64,000 bases of DNA from Nocardia arthritidis NBRC 100137 (GTDB taxonomy: Bacteria; Actinomycetota; Actinomycetes; Mycobacteriales; Mycobacteriaceae), in NCBI RefSeq assembly GCF_001612765.1, contig NZ_BDBB01000003.1, forward strand, positions 124,001 through 188,000. Reading direction: 5' to 3'. Below the pieces are notes generated by a model. That model saw only the letters and a program-made list of their open reading frames with translations. It was not told the origin of the DNA and made no database searches. Each line of letters starts with the position of its first letter. Position 1 is the stretch's first letter. Positions 1 through 8,206 of this stretch are shown one piece after another. The position numbers and the translations under genes are program-made.

Positions 1-110
1 TCGCCGAGACGGTCGCCACACACGGCGGACGGGTGCATTGCACAGACCGCCCTGGCGGGGGCGCGCGATTCGTCGTGCGGTTGCCCCGGCTCGGTGACAT
101 CCAACCGTAA
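1..110 (+). CDS. C-terminal end of a probable sensor histidine kinase (partial)
   Basis: The reading frame entering from the left edge (codons from base 3) runs 35 residues to a TAA at 108-110. It ends with a GGGARFVVRLP stretch. This resembles the G2 box and last beta-strand of a histidine-kinase ATPase (HATPase_c) domain, where GxGARFxVxLP closes the nucleotide pocket. Only the tail is present, so the sensor type and partner regulator cannot be told. The gene ends 83 bases before the ectoine operon on the same strand. The assignment rests on one short motif. Confidence 0.55.
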   Translation, partial: AETVATHGGRVHCTDRPGGGARFVVRLPRLGDIQP

Positions 111-193
111 TACGACCGTAAAGAAGTCGACTGGTTCACCTCAAAGTCGCTTCGTAAGCCTGGATAAGTACTGCTGATCGACGAGGGAGTTGT

Positions 194-796
194 ATGTCAG
201 TGCCAACCCTGTCCCCAGCGGAGATCGAGCGATCGCGCGTCGGCAACGCCGCTGCCGCTCTCGGGGCCACCCCGTCTCGGAAGGACACCGGACCCGCCGT
301 GGTCCTGCGCACGCCCCGCCTGGGTGACGGCGCTCCGATGTGGCGCATCGCGAAGGATTCCGCGGTGCTCGACCTCAATTCGAGCTACGCGTACCTGATG
401 TGGTGCCGCGATTTCGCCGGAACGTCGGTGGTCGCCGAACTGGACGGCCGCGTCGTCGGCTACGTGATCGGGTTCGTCCGCCCGCAGGCGCCCGACACCG
501 TCTTCGTCTGGCAGATCGCGGTGGACCGCTCGCAGCGAGGACGCGGGATCGGTGCCGAGCTGCTCCACACGTTGCTGAACAGTGTTGCGGCGCAGGGCGT
601 TTCAGTGCTCGAAACGACCATCTCACCGGACAACGCAGGCTCTATCGCCCTGTTCACGTCGGTGGCGGCGGCCCGGGGCGCGGATCTGACCAAGCGCCCC
701 CTGTTCGACGCCGGCGTCTTCCCCGACAGCCATGCACCCGAAGACCTGTATCACATCGCCCCGACCGCCCGCACCACCGAGGAGGATCACCGATGA
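194..796 (+). CDS. ectA: L-2,4-diaminobutyrate N-acetyltransferase EctA
   Basis: First committed step of ectoine synthesis: acetyl-CoA acetylates L-2,4-diaminobutyrate to N-gamma-acetyl-diaminobutyrate in the cytoplasm. The 200-aa product is a GNAT-fold protein. The acetyl-CoA pyrophosphate loop (RGRGIGAELL) lies near residues 115-124, preceded by QIAVDRSQ, and the family-typical LDLNSSYAYLMWCRDF stretch lies near residues 60-75. The ATG at 194 is chosen because a GAGGGAG ribosome-binding site sits at about 183-189. The stop overlaps the ectB start (ATGA), so the two are translationally coupled. The first 35 residues are less conserved than the GNAT core. Confidence 0.96.
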   Translation: MSVPTLSPAEIERSRVGNAAAALGATPSRKDTGPAVVLRTPRLGDGAPMWRIAKDSAVLDLNSSYAYLMWCRDFAGTSVVAELDGRVVGYVIGFVRPQAPDTVFVWQIAVDRSQRGRGIGAELLHTLLNSVAAQGVSVLETTISPDNAGSIALFTSVAAARGADLTKRPLFDAGVFPDSHAPEDLYHIAPTARTTEEDHR

Positions 797-2070
797 TCAA
801 CGCCGACACCACCGTTTTCGAAAGCCTGGAGTCGAACGTGCGCGGTTATTGCCGTGCCTGGCCCACCGTGTTCACCACGGCGAAGGGCAGCTGGCTGCGC
901 GACGAGGAAGGCAAGGAGTACCTGGACTTCTTCGCGGGCGCAGGCGCACTGAACTACGGCCACAACAATGACGTGCTCAAGCGCTCGCTGCTGGACTACA
1001 TCGCGAGCGACGGCATCACCCATGGCCTGGACATGTCGACCGCGGCCAAACGCGAACTGCTGGAGACGTTGCGCGACACTCTGTTCACCCCGCGCGGGCT
1101 CGACTACAAGGTCCAGTTCCCCGGCCCCACCGGCGCCAACGCGGTCGAGGCCGCGCTCAAGCTGGCGCGCAAGGTCACCGGTCGCGAGACCATCGTCAGC
1201 TTCACCAACGCATTCCACGGCATGACCCTCGGCGCGCTGTCGGTCACCGGCAACGCCGCCAAACGCGCCGGCGCCGGTGTGCCGTTGGTGCACGCCGCGC
1301 ACATGCCCTACGACGGCTACTTCGACGGCACCACCGCCGACTTCCAGTGGATGGAGAAGGTGCTCGACGACACGTCGTCCGGCTTCGACCGCCCGGCCGC
1401 GGTGATCGTGGAAACAGTGCAGGGTGAAGGTGGCGTCAACGTCGCCCGCGCGGAGTGGCTGCGGCACCTCGCCGGCCTGTGCGCGGAGCGGGAGATCCTG
1501 CTGATCGTCGACGACGTGCAGATGGGCTGCGGCCGCACCGGGCCGTTCTTCTCCTTCGAGATCGCGGGCATCACGCCCGATATCGTCACGCTGTCGAAGT
1601 CGATCGGCGGCTACGGCCTGCCGATGGCGCTGGTGCTGTTCAAGCCGGAACTCGACGAGTGGTCCCCGGGCGAGCACAACGGAACGTTCCGCGGCAACAA
1701 CCCCGCGTTCGTCACCGCGACGACCGCACTGCGCCACTACTGGTCCGACGACGCCCTGCAGAAGGCGACCGAGGTCAAGGGCGAGAAGATCGCGCGCACC
1801 CTCGGTGAGCTCGCTGGATACTTCCCCGGGGTCTCGACCCGTGGCCGCGGATTGGTGCAAGGCGTGGTGTTCGACGATCCCTCGCAGGCGGGCAAGGTCT
1901 GCCAGATCGCCTTCGAGCGCGGGCTTCTGGTGGAGACCTCCGGTTCCACCGACGAGGTGGTGAAGCTGCTGCCGCCGCTGACGCTCACCGACCAGGAACT
2001 CGACCAGGGTTTGCAGATCCTCACCGGCGCCGTCGAGTCGGTGTGCGGCGGAATGGGGGCGATGGCATGA
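793..2070 (+). CDS. ectB: Diaminobutyrate-2-oxoglutarate transaminase EctB
   Basis: PLP-dependent class-III aminotransferase that makes L-2,4-diaminobutyrate from aspartate-beta-semialdehyde with glutamate as amino donor. The 425-aa length is usual for EctB. The sequence shows the PGPTGANAVEAALKLAR cofactor-phosphate region, the DDVQMGCGRTG segment with the PLP-pyridine Asp, and the Schiff-base lysine in TLSKSIGGYGLPMA (about Lys269). The ATG at 793 overlaps the ectA stop and follows a GGAGG at about 781-785. A longer open frame upstream in the same phase is only the shadow of ectA. The gene ends in an ATGA overlap with ectC. Confidence 0.97.
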   Translation: MINADTTVFESLESNVRGYCRAWPTVFTTAKGSWLRDEEGKEYLDFFAGAGALNYGHNNDVLKRSLLDYIASDGITHGLDMSTAAKRELLETLRDTLFTPRGLDYKVQFPGPTGANAVEAALKLARKVTGRETIVSFTNAFHGMTLGALSVTGNAAKRAGAGVPLVHAAHMPYDGYFDGTTADFQWMEKVLDDTSSGFDRPAAVIVETVQGEGGVNVARAEWLRHLAGLCAEREILLIVDDVQMGCGRTGPFFSFEIAGITPDIVTLSKSIGGYGLPMALVLFKPELDEWSPGEHNGTFRGNNPAFVTATTALRHYWSDDALQKATEVKGEKIARTLGELAGYFPGVSTRGRGLVQGVVFDDPSQAGKVCQIAFERGLLVETSGSTDEVVKLLPPLTLTDQELDQGLQILTGAVESVCGGMGAMA

Positions 2071-2465
2071 TCGTGCGCAGCACCGCGGAGATCACCGGCA
2101 CCGAGCGCGATGTGGCGGGCGAGGGCTGGCGCAGCAAGCGCATCATCCTCGGCGGCGACGGCGTCGGCTTCTCCTTCCACGAGACCACCATTGACGCGGG
2201 GACGGTGCACGAGTTCCACTATGTGCATCACGTGGAAGCCGTGTGGCTCGTCGAGGGCGAGGGCACGCTGACCGATCTGGACAACGGCGTCACCTACGAG
2301 CTCGCACCCGGTTCGATGTACCTGCTCGACGGACACGAGCGGCACCGCTTGGAAGTGCGCACCACGATGCGGATGATGTGCGTGTTCAATCCGCCGGTCA
2401 CCGGGCAGGAGGTTCACGACAGCAACGGCGTCTACCCGCTGGTCGCCGCGAACATCGGAGGTTGA
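2067..2465 (+). CDS. ectC: L-ectoine synthase EctC
   Basis: Cupin-fold enzyme that cyclises N-gamma-acetyl-diaminobutyrate to ectoine. The 132-aa product matches the family length. It starts MIVRSTAEITGTERDV, and its cupin strands carry the metal-binding region around HEFHYVHHVEAVWLVEGEG (about residues 51-69) and the GSMYLLDGHERHRL strand. The ATG at 2067 overlaps the ectB TGA. A start 24 bases upstream would add residues that EctC proteins lack. The stop is eight bases before ectD, so all four genes form one transcription unit. Confidence 0.97.
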   Translation: MIVRSTAEITGTERDVAGEGWRSKRIILGGDGVGFSFHETTIDAGTVHEFHYVHHVEAVWLVEGEGTLTDLDNGVTYELAPGSMYLLDGHERHRLEVRTTMRMMCVFNPPVTGQEVHDSNGVYPLVAANIGG

Positions 2466-2473
2466 GAACACCC

Positions 2474-3379
2474 ATGGTTCTGCAGCACACCGAAACCCGG
2501 CCCGAGACGGCCCGCTACGATCGCTACCCGACCCGTCTCGGCACGCCCGCTCCGCATCTGGAGCGCGCCGACCCCGCGGTGTGGGGAGAGATCGAGAGCC
2601 CGGAGCTCGCCTCGTTCGACGCCGACGGGTTCGCCATCATGGACCAGCTGCTCACGCCCGACGAAGTGGCCGAGTTCAGCGGCGAGATCAGCAGGCTCGC
2701 GAACGATCCGGCCCTGCGCGACGACGACCGGGTCATCGTGGAGAAGTCCTCGAACCGGGTGCGCTCGGTCTTCGAAGTGCACGAGCTGAGCGAGGCGATC
2801 GCGGAACTGGTGCGGCAGCCGCGGGTGCTCCGGCTCGCCGAGCAGGTGCTGGGGTCGCCGGTGTACGTGCACCAGAGCCGGGTGAACTACATGCCCGGCT
2901 TCCGCGGCACCGGCTTCTACTGGCACTCCGATTTCGAGACCTGGCACGCCGAGGACGGCATGCCCGCGCCGCGTGCGGTGAGCCTGTCGATCGCGCTGAC
3001 CGACAACTACCCGATCAACGGCAGCCTCATGGTGATGCCGGGCTCGCACCACACCTTCGTGCCGTGCCTGGGCAGCACCCCGGCCGAGCACTATCGGGAG
3101 TCGTTGCAGGAGCAGGAGATCGGCGTGCCGACGACCGACGACATCACCGCGCTGGCGAACCGCTACGGGATCAGTCAGTTCACCGGCCGGGCGGGCTCGG
3201 CGCTGCTGTTCGACTCCAATCTCATGCACGGGTCGTCGAACAACATCACGCCGTTTCCGCGATCGAACATCTTCGTGGTGTTCAACAGCGTGCACAACAC
3301 GCTCGTCGAACCGTTCGCCGCGCCCGCGCCGCGACCGGGCTACATCGGCAGCCGCGACTTCACGCCGCTGTCGGCCTGA
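2474..3379 (+). CDS. ectD: Ectoine 5-hydroxylase EctD
   Basis: Non-haem Fe(II)/2-oxoglutarate dioxygenase that converts ectoine to (4S,5S)-5-hydroxyectoine, a desiccation and heat protectant. The 301-aa length is normal. Iron ligands are visible as His151 and Asp153 in FYWHSDFETWHAEDG and His252 in NLMHGSSNNITPFPRSN. The family segment QSRVNYMPGFRGTGFYWHSD is intact. The ATG at 2474 follows a GGAGG that overlaps the end of ectC. Its presence extends the pathway to hydroxyectoine. No ectR regulator or dedicated aspartokinase gene is seen in the window. Confidence 0.97.
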   Translation: MVLQHTETRPETARYDRYPTRLGTPAPHLERADPAVWGEIESPELASFDADGFAIMDQLLTPDEVAEFSGEISRLANDPALRDDDRVIVEKSSNRVRSVFEVHELSEAIAELVRQPRVLRLAEQVLGSPVYVHQSRVNYMPGFRGTGFYWHSDFETWHAEDGMPAPRAVSLSIALTDNYPINGSLMVMPGSHHTFVPCLGSTPAEHYRESLQEQEIGVPTTDDITALANRYGISQFTGRAGSALLFDSNLMHGSSNNITPFPRSNIFVVFNSVHNTLVEPFAAPAPRPGYIGSRDFTPLSA

Positions 3380-3387
3380 GCCGGAGC

Positions 3388-3440
3388 CGCCCCGCGCGTG
3401 CGGCCCGCCCAACCGCTGGGCGGGCCGCACGCGCGGGGCG
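3388..3440. terminator. Perfect 23-bp hairpin, bidirectional terminator
   Basis: Bases 3388-3410 are exactly complementary to 3418-3440, leaving a 7-base loop, and TTT follows on the plus strand. It lies between the ectD stop (3379) and the stop of the convergent flavoenzyme gene (3478). It can therefore end transcription from both sides. The U-tract is short, as is common in high-GC actinobacteria. Confidence 0.85.
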
Positions 3441-3477
3441 TTTCGCACGGCAGCCGCCGATCTCGCGCACGCACGGG

Positions 3478-4668
3478 TCAGGTAAGCCGTCGGATCGCTT
3501 CCGGACCCAGATCCGCGATCGTCGGGTACCCGTCCACCGCCATCAGCAGATCCGCCTCGGCGAGCAGCGAACGCACCACGTGCACGAGGCCGTCGACGCC
3601 GCCGAGGGCGAGTCCGTACGGGTAGGGACGGCCGATCCCGACGGCCGTCGCACCGAGCGCCAGCGCTTTGACGATGTCGGCGCCGGTGCGGACGCCGGAG
3701 TCGAACAGCACGGGCAGACCGTCGGCCGCCGCCGCCACCTCGGGCAGATGCTCGATCGCCGGGATACCTCCGTTGGCTTGCCTGCCGCCGTGATTGGAGC
3801 AGTAGAGGCCGTCCACGCCCGCGTCCTTGGCTCGCCGCGCGTCGTCGGGATGACAGATGCCCTTCAGCACGAGCGGCAGCTTCGTCAGCGACCGAAGCCA
3901 TGCCAGGTCATCCCAGGTCAACGCGTTGCCGAAGAGCGAGATCCAGGTCAGGATGGCGGTCTTCGGATCTTGCTCGGGTGGACTGGACAGCAAGCCGCGG
4001 AACACCGGATCGCTGAAGTAGTTGGCCAGGCAGTGCCCCCGCAACTGCGGGAAGTTGGATATCGCCAGATCGCGCGGGCGCCAGCCGGGCACCCAGGTGT
4101 CCAAGGTGACCACGATGGCCTTGAAGCCTGCCGCCTCGGCCCGCTGGACCAGGCTCTGCGCGAGGTCCCGGTTGGTTGGGGTGTAGAGCTGGAACATTCC
4201 GGGGGTGTCACCGAACTCCGCCGCCACCTGTTCGAGTGGATCCACGGCGAGGGTGGAGGCGACCATCGGGACGCCGGTGCGCGCCGCGGCCTCAGCGGTG
4301 GCGATGTCGCCGTGCCCGTCCTGGGCGCACAATCCGATCACCCCGACCGGGGCCAAGAAGACCGGCGTAGGCAGCGTCATGCCGAACAGCTCGATCGAGA
4401 GGTCTCGCGTCTTGTTCGCGCGCAGCATGCGAGGGACCAGGCCCAGTTTCTCGAAAGCCACCACGTTGGCACGCTGGGTGAGTTCGTCGCCGGCTCCGCC
4501 CGCCACATACGACCAGATGCCTGGCGGTAGCGCCGCCTGGGCCTTCGCTTCCAGCTCGGCGTAGGTCATCGGGAAATCGGGCAGCACACCTGCGAGGCCC
4601 TGGAAATAGATCTCGTTCTGATAGTCGCCGAAGTTGGTCACGCCGCTCCTGTCCTCGTCTCGATGCAT
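3478..4668 (-). CDS. L-lactate 2-monooxygenase-like FMN enzyme
   Basis: FMN-dependent alpha-hydroxy-acid oxidase family, closest by eye to mycobacterial lactate 2-monooxygenase (lactate + O2 to acetate + CO2). The 396-aa length fits (about 394 in M. smegmatis). Key segments are the N-terminal [14 protein letters not shown], the FMN loop [42 protein letters not shown], the catalytic-base motif [11 protein letters not shown] and the [14 protein letters not shown] phosphate loop. The ATG at 4668 is chosen because the protein then aligns from the family N-terminus; the frame continues upstream only as an artefact through erm. It lies 35 bases downstream of the erm stop, with a palindrome in the gap. 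The substrate could be another short hydroxy acid. Confidence 0.88.
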   Translation of the reverse strand: MHRDEDRSGVTNFGDYQNEIYFQGLAGVLPDFPMTYAELEAKAQAALPPGIWSYVAGGAGDELTQRANVVAFEKLGLVPRMLRANKTRDLSIELFGMTLPTPVFLAPVGVIGLCAQDGHGDIATAEAAARTGVPMVASTLAVDPLEQVAAEFGDTPGMFQLYTPTNRDLAQSLVQRAEAAGFKAIVVTLDTWVPGWRPRDLAISNFPQLRGHCLANYFSDPVFRGLLSSPPEQDPKTAILTWISLFGNALTWDDLAWLRSLTKLPLVLKGICHPDDARRAKDAGVDGLYCSNHGGRQANGGIPAIEHLPEVAAAADGLPVLFDSGVRTGADIVKALALGATAVGIGRPYPYGLALGGVDGLVHVVRSLLAEADLLMAVDGYPTIADLGPEAIRRLT

Positions 4669-4669
4669 G

Positions 4670-4686
4670 AATGTATCCGATACGTT
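4670..4686. promoter_or_regulatory. Near-perfect 17-bp palindrome, candidate operator
   Basis: The sequence AATGTATCCGATACGTT reads almost identically on both strands (one mismatched pair around a central base). It abuts the start codon of the lactate monooxygenase-like gene, in the 35-base gap after erm. Size and symmetry fit a TetR-type operator, but no cognate regulator gene is nearby. Confidence 0.45.
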
Positions 4687-4703
4687 CCTGTAGCGAGCCC
4701 GGT

Positions 4704-5516
4704 TCACGCGCGCAGTGCGCTGTACAGGATCAGCCAGCGATCGGGTGAGACCAGCCCGACCGGCTGTTCGAGCGAGATCCCGGCTGCCCGGCAGGCACTG
4801 TGCACCGCGCGAGCGGGGAACTCCCGGCGCAACGACGCGGCCACACTGCCCCCGACCCCCGAGAAGCCCAGCTCGACCAGCCTGCGGTACTCGCCGATCC
4901 GTTCGCGCGGCAGCAGCGGAGCCGGCCGGGTGCGCAACCGCAGGATGGCGGCATCTACCCGCGGAACCGGATGGAAGCTGAGCCTGCCGACGCGCGCACC
5001 CAGCTCGATCGCCGTCGTCGGCCAGTGGCCGACGGTGAGCTTGGTCCATCGCCCGTAGTCGCCGGAGTGCTTGCGGGCGAATTCGAGCTGGGTGAGCAGG
5101 GTGGCCGAGGTGAGTCCTCGGGCGGCCAGACACCAGCGCACGATGTCGGTCGTGCGGCCGAACGGCACGTTGGCCACTACCGCGAACGGCTGACGCGGCG
5201 GGCGCACCGTGCGGAAATCGCGGTGGTACAACCGAATTCGCGGATCGTCGGCGTATCGGCGGCGTAGCAGTGCCGCATAGCGCGGATCCTTCTCGTATGC
5301 CTGGACACGGCCGCCCGCCTTCAGCAATTGCCTGGTCAGCATGCCGTCGCCGGGTCCGACTTCGAGGACGAGGTCGTCGGCGGTGATGCCGGAGGCGCGC
5401 ACGATCAGCCGGGCGGCGCCGGCATCGGTGAGGAAATTCTGCGACAGCAGTTTTCGCGTGTTCGAGGCGACGGCCGCACTGCCGCGGGCACGCGAGAGGG
5501 AACGATGGTGGGACAT
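4704..5516 (-). CDS. erm: Erm-family 23S rRNA (adenine-N6)-methyltransferase
   Basis: Predicted to methylate A2058 of 23S rRNA using SAM, giving macrolide-lincosamide-streptogramin B resistance. The 270-aa protein has the KsgA/Erm layout: motif [19 protein letters not shown] (about residues 25-42), the SAM loop [12 protein letters not shown] (about 49-60), acidic motif II ending in AYEKDP, and the catalytic motif IV NVPFG (about residues 115-119). NVPFG rather than NLPY separates Erm from the KsgA dimethyltransferase. It is likely an intrinsic Erm of the mycobacterial/Streptomyces type. The start at 5516 lies close to the usual Erm N-terminus after a basic leader. It is co-directional with the flavoenzyme downstream. 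Confidence 0.88.
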   Translation of the reverse strand: MSHHRSLSRARGSAAVASNTRKLLSQNFLTDAGAARLIVRASGITADDLVLEVGPGDGMLTRQLLKAGGRVQAYEKDPRYAALLRRRYADDPRIRLYHRDFRTVRPPRQPFAVVANVPFGRTTDIVRWCLAARGLTSATLLTQLEFARKHSGDYGRWTKLTVGHWPTTAIELGARVGRLSFHPVPRVDAAILRLRTRPAPLLPRERIGEYRRLVELGFSGVGGSVAASLRREFPARAVHSACRAAGISLEQPVGLVSPDRWLILYSALRA

Positions 5517-5589
5517 GGGTGTCCTCCGAACGGAGTGGTCGAATCGGGAAGGTCGATTCGCCCGGACCCATGCCGGGGCACGAAGAACC

Positions 5590-5611
5590 CGGCGGCCGCT
5601 ACCGGCCGCCG
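5590..5611 (-). promoter_or_regulatory. GC-rich hairpin in the erm leader
   Basis: A 9-bp perfect stem (5590-5598 with 5603-5611) closes a 4-base loop, about 75-95 bases upstream of the erm start on the minus strand. Inducible erm genes are often controlled through leader secondary structure. No convincing leader peptide was identified here, so an attenuator role is only a possibility. The remaining upstream stretch (5612-5810) shows nothing else that can be supported. Confidence 0.3.
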
Positions 5612-5810
5612 ATGCGGATACCGCTCGAACGGATCAGGAGATCGGAGCGATACGGTGCGCCGGCAGAACCCGGGCCTCCGTACGCAGCCGGATGTGATAC
5701 GCGCCGACCGCGTACGCTCCGTTCACGCCAGGACTGCCACACATGTCCCGCAACGTACGACATCCGCGCATCCCGGTGCCACTTCTTTCCCGCGGGGTCG
5801 GGGGTGGGAT

Positions 5811-7895
5811 TCAGGGGGATGTCGGCTGACCCACCACGTCCGCGTCTTGTAGCTCGGCGGCGAATGTCCGCCAGGACTTGGCCTCCGCGTGTTTGCCGAG
5901 CTGGTCGAGCAGATCGGCGAGTTCGGCGATGGCCCGCGGCTCGCGGCGGTCGGCGGCGGTGCGCCACCAGGACTCGGCTCCGACGGGATCGCCGCGCCGT
6001 AGTCGAACCATGCCGAGTTCGTATGCGGCGCCGGCATGCCCGGCCTCGGAGGCCTGCGCCCACAATCCGCACGCCTGGTCCTCCTCGCCCCGGCGGTACA
6101 TCGCTACGCCCAGGTCGTAGAGCGCACCACGATATCCGGGATCGCCGGACTGCTTTTCCTCGCTCGCCCGCGGCGGCGCATCGACCGGGGCGGGGTGTTC
6201 GGCGAGTCGTGGTAGCCCGTCCGAAGCCTGCGGGGCGTCGGGTTGGATGCCGGGCGCGGCGATCGGCGTACTCGCCGCGGGAGGAGTGCTCGTCACCAGC
6301 GGGCCGATCACTCCGGCGGGTGTATTCGCTGCGGGCGGCGCCGTCTGCGACACCGGTTGGCCGGAGAATTCCGACACGTCCGGTGCGGGATTCGGCTTCG
6401 CGGCGCCGGGATCGGCGAGCGGAGTGTCTGCCACGGGCTGCGGGTGGGTGCCGATGGGGTCGAATGCGCGATAGGGGTCCGCTGCGGTCCGGGGGTCCGC
6501 GACCGGCGAGCCGGAATCAGTGTGTGGCCCTTTCGCCGCCGATCGAGAGGTGGCAGAGCCGGGGGAGGGTTCGGCGGGATGCGGGTCCTCCTGCGGAGGC
6601 GCAGACGCAGGAGGCGAAATCTCCGCCTGGGACCTGGTGTGCCCGCCGTTGCGGGCGAACGCGCGAAAGGGGTCCGGTGCGCTCCAGGGGTTCGCGACCA
6701 GCGGGCTGGAGCCGGTGCGCGGTCCGTCGGCCCCGGGGCGAGGGATGGGCGGGAATTCCGGTGCGGGTGGCGTATTGCCGATCAGTGGGGCGGCTACCGG
6801 GCGTGCCGGGTCTTCTGGCGGATGCGTATGCGCGACCGGGGGGCCGAAGGCGCCGTACGAGTCCGCCGTGGATCTCTCGGTGCGAGGACGGATGTAGAAA
6901 CCTTGCGCGGGTAGTTCGGCATGCGTCTGCGGATTCCGCCAGACGCCATTCACTTCGGACCGGCTGTCGGCGGTGCGTGGATCGGGACCACTGTGTGCGA
7001 CGTCCGTCGCGGATTGCCCGGCGAACAGGCTCGGCGCCGCTTGCGGGTTGTCCGGGCTTGGGGAGCCGGAAGCAGAGTGTGGAGCTTCCGGAGTGGATCG
7101 TGCGGCGCGCGACGACTGCAGGTTCGGAAAAAGGCTGCCCGCTCGCCGGGGCCGCGTGCTCTGCGACGCTTGCCCGTTCCCGCCACCCACGGCCGCGGAT
7201 GGATCGGCGGCAAGCCACTCGACCGCGGCCGCGGGTTCGAGCGAGGCCGCGGTCGCGTCGATCCGCGGAACCGGCATGGTCGGCGCGGTGGGCGGACCCG
7301 CCGAAGAAGCGGAAAGCGAGGGGGTCGGGCTCATGCCGATCGGAGTCGTCGCGGGTGTGGCGGCCGCCGACGGCTCCGGGGCGAGGGGTGTGGGAGCGGT
7401 AGAGACTTCCACCACCAGGTTCGCGAAGTTCGGCGGTCCCTCGCCGATGCTGCACCACAAAACGACGCGACCGTTGGGCTGGTGCTCGACAACGATGCCG
7501 TAGTTGCCCGCCCAGGACTTCTGCGTGCCGAATTCGTCCACCCAGACCGGTGTCAGGGTCACCAGGGTCACCGGCGCGGCGGGCGTGACGTCGAAGCTGA
7601 CACCCGCCGCGAGCGCGTCGCTCCACGCGTCGACGCCGGCGAGTGAACGTCCGTGCAGGTCCAGGTGCCCGTCGACGACCGAGAGTCCCATCCCGAGCCC
7701 GCGCAGTCCGGCGGGTGGGGCCGCCGAGATCATCGTCAAGGTGACGGTGGTGGGTGCTGGGCCGACCTGTTCGGTGTACATCGGGTAGACCATGCTGCCG
7801 TGCCACCGAATCGGGTCCGCGCTCTGGTAGCGCGCGGCCAGCGGCAGCTCTTCGGGCGTATTCCGGGCAGCCCACGACGAATACCGCTCGTTCAC
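5811..7895 (-). CDS. Pro/Ala-rich protein with C-terminal Sel1/TPR-like repeats
   Basis: Function unknown; about 694 aa. The N-terminal ~190 residues look folded (alternating beta-type segments such as PTTVTLTMISAAPPAGLRG and GVSFDVTPAAPVTLVTLTP). A ~380-residue low-complexity region rich in Pro, Ala, Ser, Thr and Gly follows. The last ~100 residues contain two to three Sel1/TPR-like units (YDLGVAMYRRGEEDQACGLW, YELGMVRLRRGDPVGAESWW, AIAELADLLDQLGKHAEAKSW). The start is taken as GTG at 7895 with GGAAAGGCAGG upstream, because the frame further upstream overlaps the divergent gene and reads as Arg-rich noise. No signal peptide is seen. The layout suggests a scaffold or adaptor protein; this is inference. 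Confidence 0.65.
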   Translation of the reverse strand: MNERYSSWAARNTPEELPLAARYQSADPIRWHGSMVYPMYTEQVGPAPTTVTLTMISAAPPAGLRGLGMGLSVVDGHLDLHGRSLAGVDAWSDALAAGVSFDVTPAAPVTLVTLTPVWVDEFGTQKSWAGNYGIVVEHQPNGRVVLWCSIGEGPPNFANLVVEVSTAPTPLAPEPSAAATPATTPIGMSPTPSLSASSAGPPTAPTMPVPRIDATAASLEPAAAVEWLAADPSAAVGGGNGQASQSTRPRRAGSLFPNLQSSRAARSTPEAPHSASGSPSPDNPQAAPSLFAGQSATDVAHSGPDPRTADSRSEVNGVWRNPQTHAELPAQGFYIRPRTERSTADSYGAFGPPVAHTHPPEDPARPVAAPLIGNTPPAPEFPPIPRPGADGPRTGSSPLVANPWSAPDPFRAFARNGGHTRSQAEISPPASAPPQEDPHPAEPSPGSATSRSAAKGPHTDSGSPVADPRTAADPYRAFDPIGTHPQPVADTPLADPGAAKPNPAPDVSEFSGQPVSQTAPPAANTPAGVIGPLVTSTPPAASTPIAAPGIQPDAPQASDGLPRLAEHPAPVDAPPRASEEKQSGDPGYRGALYDLGVAMYRRGEEDQACGLWAQASEAGHAGAAYELGMVRLRRGDPVGAESWWRTAADRREPRAIAELADLLDQLGKHAEAKSWRTFAAELQDADVVGQPTSP

Positions 7896-8206
7896 TGTCG
7901 CGCGCCTGCCTTTCCACCCGATCCCGACCGCCGCCCCCGCGCCGGGCGGCGGGGTATACCGTACTCGCCGCGAACCACGACTGCTTTGCAATCCCCTGCC
8001 CGTAGGAAATGCCCCGAGCCCCAACGCTACCGGGGGGTTCGTCTCATTTCCCAATGGTGCGCAACGCCCCATGGTCAGCACCCGGCCATCTGGACAGCGG
8101 GGTCGCGCAGTGCTGTACTCGGCCACCCGGCAGCGTGGGCGACCGGCTCCGGAAGCGCTTCCGCGGAACGGCGAACAGTCGACCAAGCGCTTGCTACGCT
8201 CGATTG

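Noticed and set aside
340..792. Upstream in-frame extension of ectB through ectA
   Set aside because: The residues are Arg-rich shadow of ectA. The ATG at 793 has a ribosome-binding site and matches EctB N-termini.
4669..5571. Upstream extension of the lactate monooxygenase-like gene to 5571
   Set aside because: It is an out-of-phase reading of erm. The family N-terminus begins near 4668.
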